IMG/VR virus record: IMGVR_UViG_3300014911_000022 | Span: 1 to 28,068 of that record | DNA length: 28,068 nucleotides | Source of the DNA: a virus | Strand: one strand, 5' to 3' | Shown: one piece after another, positions 8,791 through 15,906 of the stretch | Layout: each line of letters starts with the position of its first letter | Numbering within the stretch: position 1 is the first letter of the stretch | Made by a program: the position numbers and the translations under genes | Notes under the pieces: generated by a model | Told to the model about the DNA's origin: nothing | Seen by the model: only the letters and a program-made list of their open reading frames with translations | Databases searched by the model: none

Positions 8791-10044
8791 GTGGCTGCTA
8801 TAACTAGACCCGAAGTTCTTAGTACTAATCCTGTTGATGGTGCTACTGATATATCAGTTACTACTACGATTACTGCTTCTTTTTCTGAGCAGATGGATCC
8901 AGATACCATCAATAGTACCAATATATTAGTATTTGCGCCTGATTATGAGACAATATCAGGAACAGTAACGTATGATCAAGTTACATATACTGCGTATTTT
9001 ACTCCGTCAGTATCTTTGCCATATGGTAAAGAAATAAAGGTTATAATAGTCGGGGATATAAATGATGCAGATGATTTAAATACCGGAGTTAAGGATATAT
9101 ATGGTAATACAATGTCCGGGAATTTTTCGTGGACATTTACTACTGCGGGAAGCGGAGTTGACGAACCAGATTATCCCACAGAGGGCGAAACGGATGATGG
9201 TGAAACTGCTGCTGACATAACGTATATGAGTGTAGTTTCTACCGATCCCAAAAATTATGACACCAATTTAGATCCTGATTTACTTGGTGTAATTACTATC
9301 AATTTTAATGATAATATAGCAACTAAGGATTTGGAGAATTATGTAACAGTTGAGAATGGCCACGTTCTGGGTGATCCTGCATATGAGTATGATTCTGTAG
9401 AATATGACTTAACCAGCAGCGGTCCTGTGTTAACTATAACGCCGAGCGGTTATGAGGAAGCCAATGAATATTTGATTACTATTTTAGCGGGTATAAGCGG
9501 AGCTGCTGCATATCCGATGACTACTGATTATTCATTTATGTTTACGACGAAGATGTCTCCTATGTATTCGTCGTCAAAGATAGTCAGATTAAATATTGGT
9601 CCGTTTATTAAATCGGTGCCGGATGATACTTTGAACAGGCTGATATATGAAAACAGTCTTCTTGCTGCGAATTTATCGTCCAGCGCTATTCCATCGGGGA
9701 ATGTGCCATATTATGTAAAGCAGTATGTTACCTGCAAGTCCAAGCTGGATGCCCTTGATGCTGCACAGCTTCAGAGATCTGCCAGTGCGGGAGTTAGAAA
9801 ACGTTTGGCTGATTTCTCTATAGAGTTCGACGACAGGAACAGGTCGTTAGCACCAATAAGGAATAAATTTGAGAAGTGTGTTGAGGAAATGGAGAAGCTT
9901 CTGACTACTGGTGGTTATGGTACATCATTTGTGCCATTCCAGATAGGGAAGTACTCATCCAGGCGGCCTACATGGAGAAGATATCCGTTTAAAGAACGGG
10001 TTGACAGGCCGGATGTAACTGATGTTGATTTCAGTGAGTATTGA
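8791..10044 (+). CDS. Neck/head-tail connector protein with two Big_5-type Ig-like domains
   Basis: Product of 417 residues starting at GTG, with AGAGGT just upstream. Residues 1-110 (TRPEVLSTNPVDGATDISVT, FSEQMDPDTINSTNI, LPYGKEIKVII, DIYGNTMSGNFSWTFTT) match the SbsA-type Ig-like fold (Big_5), common in surface proteins. Residues about 145-255 are a second, diverged copy ending YSFMFTT. The C-terminal third (about 260-417) is different: IVRLNIGPFIKSVPDDTLNR, then YYVKQYVTCKSKLDALDAAQ, helical and ending basic then acidic. It looks like the virion-anchoring, connector-like part. The Ig-like copies could be exposed on the neck for weak surface binding, as such domains are in other phages. The role is inferred. 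Confidence 0.75.
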   Translation: MAAITRPEVLSTNPVDGATDISVTTTITASFSEQMDPDTINSTNILVFAPDYETISGTVTYDQVTYTAYFTPSVSLPYGKEIKVIIVGDINDADDLNTGVKDIYGNTMSGNFSWTFTTAGSGVDEPDYPTEGETDDGETAADITYMSVVSTDPKNYDTNLDPDLLGVITINFNDNIATKDLENYVTVENGHVLGDPAYEYDSVEYDLTSSGPVLTITPSGYEEANEYLITILAGISGAAAYPMTTDYSFMFTTKMSPMYSSSKIVRLNIGPFIKSVPDDTLNRLIYENSLLAANLSSSAIPSGNVPYYVKQYVTCKSKLDALDAAQLQRSASAGVRKRLADFSIEFDDRNRSLAPIRNKFEKCVEEMEKLLTTGGYGTSFVPFQIGKYSSRRPTWRRYPFKERVDRPDVTDVDFSEY

Positions 10045-10057
10045 GGAGGGATTAATT

Positions 10058-10225
10058 ATGCCAGGAAGAGACGGTACTGGTCCGTTGGGAAGAGGTCCGA
10101 GAACAGGAAGAGGATTAGGTCCATGTGGCAGCGGAAGAAGGAGAGTTTCATCTGCCAGACCAAGGCTGGGTCGCATTGGCCGCGGACGCAGGGCAGGAGG
10201 AAGAAGAAGAGGTGTTAGGAGGTAA
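10058..10225 (+). CDS. Small Arg/Gly-rich protein, DUF5320-like N-terminus
   Basis: Product of 55 residues with a perfect GAGGAGG ribosome site that includes the stop of the previous gene. The start MPGRDGTGPLGRGPRTGRG strongly recalls the DUF5320 signature (M-P-x-x-D-G-T-G-P-x-G-x-G-P-x-T-G-R-G), known from small bacterial and archaeal proteins. The rest is nearly all Arg, Gly and Ser, with one Cys. Such a polycation may bind DNA or the acidic surfaces of neighbours during head-neck assembly. That is inference; the family has no clear function known to me. Its TAA overlaps the next ATG. Confidence 0.7.
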   Translation: MPGRDGTGPLGRGPRTGRGLGPCGSGRRRVSSARPRLGRIGRGRRAGGRRRGVRR

Positions 10226-10794
10226 TGAGTGTAGATCTGTATCCGGGTTCCTTTTCAGATGCAGGAAACGACACCAATGTCAGTCTTTGGCCGTATGCGG
10301 GCGGACTGGCAGGTGAGATAGATCTTCGCAATGAGTTTCACAAATTTCTTTATGGTGATGGTGTTGTACCTCCAAGGGGTCACTGGATTGTATTGAGAAA
10401 AAACGATACATCTAAAAAATCGGAATACTGGGATGAGGAATACAGAGAAGCTGTTGGCGGTCCGGCATATGAGTACACAGACTACCTTATGAGAGCAAGA
10501 AAGGTTGTGGTTACGAGTGCTGGCGCATTGGCTTTTGCGGAGCAGAAAGTTCCTCCTGGTATAATAGAGGTTCCATTTGTGGTTTTCTATATAGAGCACA
10601 TGTGGAATCCGACCACATCTGATGAAATTTTTGAATTTGAAGGAGGCAATACTTCATCGGCCATAACTACAGTTGATGAATCACAATACAAGGATAGGTA
10701 TAATATTACGCTTCCCATACCTCATTTTGGGGATGAAGGAGGGCGTATAGAGTATTGGAGAATATTCTGTAAAAGGGAGCTTAGCAAATGGTAA
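10225..10794 (+). CDS. Probable head-tail connector/neck protein
   Basis: Product of 189 residues, with no signal peptide or membrane span. The N-terminal region has RGHWIVLRK and YWDEEYREAVGGPAYEYTDY, followed by an apparently beta-rich core. It starts at the ATG overlapping the previous stop, with AGGAGG two bases upstream, which is short but reinforced by coupling. It ends 7 bases inside the next gene. Gene order (after capsid and adaptor, before sheath) fits a head-closure or neck protein, but I cannot name the family. Confidence 0.75.
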   Translation: MSVDLYPGSFSDAGNDTNVSLWPYAGGLAGEIDLRNEFHKFLYGDGVVPPRGHWIVLRKNDTSKKSEYWDEEYREAVGGPAYEYTDYLMRARKVVVTSAGALAFAEQKVPPGIIEVPFVVFYIEHMWNPTTSDEIFEFEGGNTSSAITTVDESQYKDRYNITLPIPHFGDEGGRIEYWRIFCKRELSKW

Positions 10795-11549
10795 CTGGCG
10801 GAACGAATCCTCCTCCATCGGGATATTTGGAGGGCTGGGTTAATGAAGATACTATAAGAGAATATATTAATATATATGGTTATAGAGTTCCAGATCCCAG
10901 TGTTATTACAGGAGATATACCGATTCCGCAACGGAATCAGGCGGAGGGCAGTTTATCGATAGATGAGCTTTTCACTTTGATGTTTGATACCATAAAGATA
11001 GTTAAGCCAGATATAATATTTTGCCCTGCTTATCCTGATTACGTTACTACAAGGTTAAGTGGTGTTGAAGGATCTCCAACGCCGACATTTGTTGACACTA
11101 TAACATACAAAATAGTAAGAAGAGAGCCCGGATCTCTTGACAGGCATTTCTTCGACAACAGGAAAGAGATAAAGCCCAGGATACGGGATGAATATCCGCA
11201 TCCAACCAATGAAGGCGAAATAATACAGATGTATGGCCAGTGGTTTGATAATCTGGTCCAATTTGATTGCTGGTGTAAAACCAATAAGGAAGCAGTTGCT
11301 TTGATCAAGTGGTTTGAAGATTTTATGTATCAATACACTGGTTTATTTATGAAGTATGGACTCCAGCAAATGATTTACTGGGAAAGGATAATAGATGACA
11401 CTATAACATCGTGGAAGAGTTCTATAGCGGTAAGGAGTGTGAGATACGGAATAAGGACAGAAAAATTAGTTCCCGTTTATAGCGGAATGATAAAAGAAAT
11501 AGGTATTCGGCTTCTTGATATGCAGACGCCGAGTGAACTAAATACGTGA
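10788..11549 (+). CDS. Probable tail completion/terminator protein
   Basis: Product of 253 residues overlapping the previous gene by 7 bases. The N-terminal 50 residues are Pro/Gly-rich. The rest mixes strands and helices (LFTLMFDTIKIVKPDIIF, FDNLVQFDCWCKTNKEAVAL, IKWFEDFMYQYTG, YWERIIDDTITSWKS). The pattern of a loop followed by a helix bearing KTNKEAVALIKWFEDFM and a tyrosine-rich segment resembles tail-completion proteins that cap the tube end at the neck. The place immediately before the sheath gene supports this. The family is not firmly identified. Confidence 0.7.
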   Translation: MVTGGTNPPPSGYLEGWVNEDTIREYINIYGYRVPDPSVITGDIPIPQRNQAEGSLSIDELFTLMFDTIKIVKPDIIFCPAYPDYVTTRLSGVEGSPTPTFVDTITYKIVRREPGSLDRHFFDNRKEIKPRIRDEYPHPTNEGEIIQMYGQWFDNLVQFDCWCKTNKEAVALIKWFEDFMYQYTGLFMKYGLQQMIYWERIIDDTITSWKSSIAVRSVRYGIRTEKLVPVYSGMIKEIGIRLLDMQTPSELNT

Positions 11550-11565
11550 GATGTATTTAGGAGGT

Positions 11566-11606
11566 GAAACATCCAACCCAACTGATAATGGAAACATCCA
11601 ACCCAA
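11566..11606 (+). repeat. Short tandem direct repeat before the sheath gene
   Basis: GAAACATCCAACCCAA occurs at 11566-11581 and again at 11591-11606, a 25-base period. It lies in the 87-base gap before the sheath ATG, beside AGGAGG at 11559-11564. A GTG-started frame of 15 codons (11564-11611) runs through both copies. No function is known; it may be a recent tandem duplication of the leader. Confidence 0.8.
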
Positions 11607-11636
11607 ATTGAAGTGAAAGGAGTGTGAGCGTCCGTA

Positions 11637-13898
11637 ATGGCAACCACAAATTTGCCTGCTGTAATTAGTGATTTTAAAGATGGTAACCTGACGGTTACTA
11701 CTCCAGCGAAAGGCGGAGAATCTGTGCTGTTAATAGGCACGGCAGATGATGGACCTCTTTATGAGCCTGTCAATATAGACGTCATAGAGGATGCCAAAAC
11801 TGTTTTTGGTTCTCCTACTGCTGGTACTCTTATCAGAGGCATTTATGAGGCCTATAATGGATCTCTTGGCAGGAAAGACATTCGAGGGGTTCGTATAGGT
11901 AACGCTAAAACGGCTGTCGCTTACGTGATGCCAAGTGGTGTAGAAGATCCATCTGGCTCTTTCCCGCCGGCAAGCGGGTGGGCCATGAAGCTTGAAGGTC
12001 GCTATCCTGGTGATAAATATAATACCATACAGTTTAGCAGATCTTTGGACACCATAACCATTGCTGGACTTCCGGATGATACAGGCGAAGGTATTACATC
12101 TGTAACATTCAGATATCATCCTGATCTGAGCAAAACCACTGATTATGATGTCCATGACAATGCTGAAATAGTAGATGCGATCAACGCCAATGTTTATACG
12201 TCCAAGTATGTAGTAGCAACTAATAACACGCCTAGGGCAGACTGGTCATATACTATTGGCAGTGAAGACAATCCTGAAGTTGCTAGTTCTTTGGCAAAAG
12301 ATATTCACTATACAACTGTTGATGGAACTGATAGTACGCCGGTTACGGCTATTAATCTTCTCAATATCCATCAAGATGTTGCTGATGGCAGTGAACCTGA
12401 TGCCAGTGTTAGCAACCACGATGATGCTGCAGGGTTTATGCTGCTTTATGAGTTAGATGCTATTACTGCCACTGTTAGCAAGACTGAGAATATACCGGCT
12501 GGAACGAAGACATTCAAACTTAGTTTTGTGCCTGCAAATCCCAGCACGGCCGTATTCAAGGATGCTAATGGTGACACTATATCTATGACATGGGTTAGTA
12601 CTCTGTCCGAGTTGTCACAGCCCGAGCATGCGTATGATACCCATTATTTCATAAGTGGTCAGACGTTAACCTTTGGTGCTACAACCACTGAGAACAGAAC
12701 CATTACGTACACTTATGAGTATACGTTTGTAGAGGGAAGCGATGTTGAGATCAACGAGACATCAACGGTAACGGCCATTAAAGATGTCAACAAAGCATAT
12801 GAAGGCAATAATGACTTGACGCTGGGTGATCTCCGTTGTGTAATAAACTTCATCAATCCTGATACAAGACCAAGTGTTGGTGACACACTTAGTTTATCGT
12901 ATACATATCAAGAGTGGACAGCTGGCAACGGGACTACTGACACTCTGAGTGGCGGTACTGATGGAACAAATATGAGCACATATCAGCTTTATAATGAGCT
13001 TGACACTCTTTATGAGCGTCTTGAGAATTATATAGTTGATTGTGTAGTTCCTCTTGGTGTTTACCTTGATGATACCAAAACAGAATATGATCCCAATGAT
13101 GGGACGACCAGCACGGTTAATGCCGGTTTCCATGGGCAGTTGGATGCATTCTTGAAGAATGTTTCAGTTGCCAACAATGAAACATATGGCATAATTGCTG
13201 TTAGACCACCGGAAAACAGGGATGCTGTTTCTGTTAATCAATGGGTAAACGATCTTACTGTCACGACAGGGTCATCTACGGATCTTAGAGCGGCTAATAT
13301 AATGAATGCTTTTGATTCATTCTATGTTAGTGTAGTAGCTATGAATCCGTGGGTATCTAACAGTGAGTTCCCGATTTATAGTTCGGACGGTGCGGCTCTT
13401 TATGCTGGGAGGATATGTACGCTTCAGCCTCATAGTTCGCCGACTAATAAAGTTGTTGGCGGTGTAGTAGATCTCAGATTCGATTTGTCTAATGCACAGC
13501 TTGAGGCGTTGACAGAAGCAAGATATGTAACTCTAAGGCGAAGGGCCGGTAGGGGTATAGTTGTAACTGATGCAATGACTGCGGCTAATTCATCTAGTGA
13601 TTTCACGAGACTTAGCACTGTCAGGATCGCATTTGCTGCGATGGATGTAGTGAGGTTCGTTGCTGAGCCATTTATTGGTGAGCCAAACACACCACAGCAG
13701 AGGAATGCTCTTGATACGGCGGTCAGCGAGGGACTTGCGGCGATGGTTGAGAAAGGTGCACTACAGGATTATGATTTTGTAGTGACTGCGACCGATGCTG
13801 ATCTAATTAATGGAGACATGGTAGTTGAAATGATATTAGTTCCGGCATTTGAGACGCGCAGAATACGAGTAACAACCAAGCTCGCATTTGCCATATAG
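11637..13898 (+). CDS. Contractile tail sheath protein
   Basis: Product of 753 residues. Sheath subunits polymerise around the tube and contract to drive it through the host envelope. The N-terminus (ESVLLIGTADDGPLYEPV, EDAKTVFGSP, LIRGIYEAYNGS, VRGVRI-like IRGVRIGNAKTA) is typical of sheath proteins. The C-terminal 180 residues are the conserved polymerisation core: NKVVGGVVDLRFDLSN, RAGRGIVVTDAMTAA, STVRIAFAAMDVVRFVAEPF, IGEPNTPQQRNALDTAV and a beta end RRIRVTTKLAFAI. At 753 residues it is longer than many sheaths (often 400-650). The extra length is a beta-rich, Thr/Asp-rich insertion at about residues 150-450 that probably faces outward. AAAGGAG lies 13 bases before the ATG. Confidence 0.92.
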   Translation: MATTNLPAVISDFKDGNLTVTTPAKGGESVLLIGTADDGPLYEPVNIDVIEDAKTVFGSPTAGTLIRGIYEAYNGSLGRKDIRGVRIGNAKTAVAYVMPSGVEDPSGSFPPASGWAMKLEGRYPGDKYNTIQFSRSLDTITIAGLPDDTGEGITSVTFRYHPDLSKTTDYDVHDNAEIVDAINANVYTSKYVVATNNTPRADWSYTIGSEDNPEVASSLAKDIHYTTVDGTDSTPVTAINLLNIHQDVADGSEPDASVSNHDDAAGFMLLYELDAITATVSKTENIPAGTKTFKLSFVPANPSTAVFKDANGDTISMTWVSTLSELSQPEHAYDTHYFISGQTLTFGATTTENRTITYTYEYTFVEGSDVEINETSTVTAIKDVNKAYEGNNDLTLGDLRCVINFINPDTRPSVGDTLSLSYTYQEWTAGNGTTDTLSGGTDGTNMSTYQLYNELDTLYERLENYIVDCVVPLGVYLDDTKTEYDPNDGTTSTVNAGFHGQLDAFLKNVSVANNETYGIIAVRPPENRDAVSVNQWVNDLTVTTGSSTDLRAANIMNAFDSFYVSVVAMNPWVSNSEFPIYSSDGAALYAGRICTLQPHSSPTNKVVGGVVDLRFDLSNAQLEALTEARYVTLRRRAGRGIVVTDAMTAANSSSDFTRLSTVRIAFAAMDVVRFVAEPFIGEPNTPQQRNALDTAVSEGLAAMVEKGALQDYDFVVTATDADLINGDMVVEMILVPAFETRRIRVTTKLAFAI

Positions 13899-13911
13899 GA
13901 GGTGAGGTTGT

Positions 13912-14091
13912 ATGGCTATAACGCTTAGTTCTTATACGCGAACGTACACCTCGTACTCCGGGGTTGATATAGTCGCACATATAGAGAGTGTAGTTCTTGG
14001 GACCATACAGGGATTATCCTATTCGGTCACAAGAGAGAAAGCACCTATTTATGTGATGGGTTCACCTGATCCCATAGCATTTTCCAGAGGT
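13912..14091 (+). CDS. Tail tube protein, exon 1
   Basis: First 60 codons of the tail tube gene, ending exactly after a complete Gly codon (GGT, 14089-14091). Without splicing, translation would run into the intron and stop at 14107-14109, giving a 65-residue fragment. The encoded text LSYSVTREKAPIYVMGSPDP then FSRG is the N-terminal half of a tube fold. It is recognisable in the paralogue at 15907-16773 (LSYSIHRDKSPVITLGRT). A strong ribosome site (AGGAGGTGAGG) precedes the ATG. Joined to 14969-15454, the product is 221 residues and begins right after the sheath gene, the standard position for a tube gene. Confidence 0.85.
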
Positions 14092-14968
14092 AATGATTTT
14101 GCCTCTTAATTTCGCTAAAAACGGTGGAAGTCCGTAAGGATGACACCGTGGGCAAGGATATTTAATCCAATGCCCGTACAGACTTGAGGTGAATAATATG
14201 GAATATAATTTGAGCCTAATTAAAAAAGATAATGAATTTAAATATTATTTTTTAGGCTTTGTGGCGGGCGATGGTTATATCAGCCGTAAGTCCAACAGGA
14301 TAGAAATAGTATTGAAAGAAGATGATATAGCATTGCTGAGGATGTTCAGAGACATGTTGGCGCCGCATTTAAAGATAAAAAATAGATTGATAGGCGGTAA
14401 ATATAAAGCTTACAGGCTTACTTTTGAGAACAAGGAATTGAAGAAAGAGGTAATGCGATATATCAATACTTCTAACAAAACGAACTCTTTAATTTTCCCC
14501 TACGGTATACCCGATAATTATGTAAAGGATTTTGTAAGAGGATATATAGATGCAGATGGTAATATCGGGGTAAAGAGAGGTCAAAGACTTGTTGACGGAA
14601 ACATAAGATATTATTATGGATTGAGATTAAGAGTTCTTGGGACAAGAGCTTTTCTGCAAGGTTTGACTATGAATTTAAAGAGGTTGTGTTATGATAAGAT
14701 AATGGTTGTTCCACATAAAAAAGGCAAAGAGAATGTATACTATATAGAGTTTGGGTTCTCTGCAGCACAGAGAGTTCTAGACTATATTTATGATGGGGCA
14801 ACATATTTTTTAGAGAGAAAACGTAGGGTATTTGAATATATTAAAACCTCAGATAGCAACGTTCTTGCAGAGAACTATGGGAAACCAGATGGTTGCTATA
14901 ATACGCGAAATGCCGGGTTAGCTTTGGCAAGCTAATTTGGTAAAGATATAGTCGGTTATATAATAACG
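14092..14968 (+). ncRNA. Group I self-splicing intron in the tail tube gene
   Basis: 877 bases. P1: exon end AGAGGT (14086-14091) pairs with GCCTCT (14101-14106), giving the required U-G pair at the 5' splice site. Core helices: ACGGTG (14121-14126) with CACCGT (14144-14149); GGGCA (14150-14154) with TGCCC (14171-14175), extended by GGAT/ATCC, like P6. P7: CAGACT (14179-14184) with the canonical 3' strand in AAGATATAGTC (14943-14953). A TTAGCTT/AAGCTAA hairpin (14918-14935) is a P8 candidate. The homing endonuclease gene lies between the two P7 strands. The last intron base is G14968, giving an in-phase junction SRG|KRGIAGSL that fits the paralogues. Confidence 0.88.
14198..14935 (+). CDS. 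LAGLIDADG homing endonuclease (intron-encoded)
   Basis: Product of 245 residues, a single-chain LAGLIDADG enzyme. It would cut the intronless tube allele at the insertion site and so spread the intron. Two catalytic helix motifs are visible: FLGFVAGDGYIS (about residue 18) and FVRGYIDADGNI (about residue 110). Each ends in the acidic residue that binds the metal (Asp in GDG and DADG), so the enzyme looks intact. GAGGTG lies 8 bases before the chosen ATG; an in-frame GTG at 14189 is part of that ribosome site and less likely. The 3' end of the gene, including its stop, overlaps the intron's P8-like hairpin. It may also assist splicing as a maturase, which cannot be judged here. Confidence 0.9.
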   Translation: MEYNLSLIKKDNEFKYYFLGFVAGDGYISRKSNRIEIVLKEDDIALLRMFRDMLAPHLKIKNRLIGGKYKAYRLTFENKELKKEVMRYINTSNKTNSLIFPYGIPDNYVKDFVRGYIDADGNIGVKRGQRLVDGNIRYYYGLRLRVLGTRAFLQGLTMNLKRLCYDKIMVVPHKKGKENVYYIEFGFSAAQRVLDYIYDGATYFLERKRRVFEYIKTSDSNVLAENYGKPDGCYNTRNAGLALAS

Positions 14969-15454
14969 AAAAGGGGAATTGCAGGCTCTCTTATATTTAC
15001 GGTGTTTGACAAGGCAGCGCTTTCTGAAGTTAAGGCTGGGACGAGATATGTTAGCCATAACAGGGAGGTTATAGGAGAGACTAACAGGAATGCTACAGGA
15101 AGTGATGAACAAATAACTCCAGGAAAAATGGTCGCTGCTAACATACAAGGTACCTACTTAGAAGAGCTTGAAGGAACGGTCATTAATCCTGAGTATGCTG
15201 ATCAGATACCACCGTTCAATATAACTCTTAGTGCTACCAATGAGATGGGCAACGCATCTTACATGAGAGTGCTTGGAGTAGAGATATTGAATGAGGGTTC
15301 AGGCGTATCCGTTGATGATATGGTGCTTGAGAGTCAGATGACTTTTGTATGTCGCAAAATAGTTAACTGGAAACAAGTTGAGGGTAGTCATATCGATGTT
15401 AAGAAGTTGGCTCCCGAAGAAAGTGGCTCTGGTACAGGGGGTATAGCCGTCTAA
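14969..15454 (+). CDS. Tail tube protein, exon 2
   Basis: The remaining 161 codons of the tube gene, read in phase 0 from AAA at 14969: KRGIAGSLIFTVFD, then KAGTRYVSHN, PPFNITLSATNEMGNASYMR, GVEILNEGSGVSVDDMVLES and MTFVCRKI. The region from 15002 on could look like a separate gene starting at GTG, but it has no ribosome site and lacks the tube N-terminus, so it is the intron's 3' exon. Homologous blocks in the two later paralogues are GSMIFAVFD, GVEINDEG and NFTARDI, and VRILSFGQ and TFIARDM. Tube subunits stack as rings inside the sheath to make the DNA channel. A GC-rich hairpin follows the gene. Confidence 0.85.
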   Translation, partial: KRGIAGSLIFTVFDKAALSEVKAGTRYVSHNREVIGETNRNATGSDEQITPGKMVAANIQGTYLEELEGTVINPEYADQIPPFNITLSATNEMGNASYMRVLGVEILNEGSGVSVDDMVLESQMTFVCRKIVNWKQVEGSHIDVKKLAPEESGSGTGGIAV

Positions 15455-15487
15455 TTATGGTGATGACTATTTTGTGATTGTTATTAC

Positions 15488-15512
15488 GGGGGGCCCTCTC
15501 TGAGGGCTCCCT
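15488..15512 (+). other. GC-rich hairpin after the tail tube gene
   Basis: GGGGGGCCCTC (15488-15498) pairs with GAGGGCTCCCT (15502-15512) across a TCT loop, 11 pairs with two G-U. No T-run follows, so it is not a standard terminator. It lies 34 bases after the tube stop, the same spacing as the hairpin after the capsid gene. Both follow genes of the most abundant virion proteins. Confidence 0.65.
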
Positions 15513-15532
15513 CGTACATAAAAATAGAAGAG

Positions 15533-15892
15533 ATGAATGAATACGACTTTCAGACAGATGCCGAACTTCATGCAAAACTTGACATTGCAGCGAGGCGTAT
15601 CTTGGGCGTATCGGATGACGCGAATATTGAGGAAATCAAGACTGCATTCAGGAAATTGGCCAAAAAGTATCATCCTGATGTGGTGTCGGACTTGGACTCT
15701 GAGTATCTCTTCAAGAATATTGTAAACGCATACGAGTTCCTGACAAAGGGGAAAAACGGCCATTTCAACTTTTTGCGAAATGCTTTGCAAAACAACAATG
15801 CAACAGAGGAGCATTCGCAATTTCCGGAAGATGATTATAATCTGGATAATCTATGGGGTTATTTTCTTTCATGGAGAGATAGATTTTTTTAA
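15533..15892 (+). CDS. J-domain (DnaJ-like) protein
   Basis: Product of 119 residues. Residues about 18-65 are a J-domain: [20 protein letters not shown], then [10 protein letters not shown] with the diagnostic HPD tripeptide that triggers ATP hydrolysis by Hsp70 (DnaK), and a following helix [11 protein letters not shown]. The C-terminus has Asn-rich then aromatic text ([13 protein letters not shown]) and may bind a client. There is no zinc-finger or Gly/Phe region, so it is a minimal J-protein. The ATG has only a weak purine stretch upstream. It sits between two tube-fold genes, so it could recruit host DnaK to tail folding or assembly. That role is inference. Confidence 0.85.
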   Translation: MNEYDFQTDAELHAKLDIAARRILGVSDDANIEEIKTAFRKLAKKYHPDVVSDLDSEYLFKNIVNAYEFLTKGKNGHFNFLRNALQNNNATEEHSQFPEDDYNLDNLWGYFLSWRDRFF

Positions 15893-15906
15893 GAGGGGTA
15901 GGAATT

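Noticed and set aside
15002-15454. Separate gene starting at GTG 15002
   Set aside because: No ribosome site. Its text is the C-terminal part of a tube fold and joins in phase to exon 1 across a well-supported group I intron.
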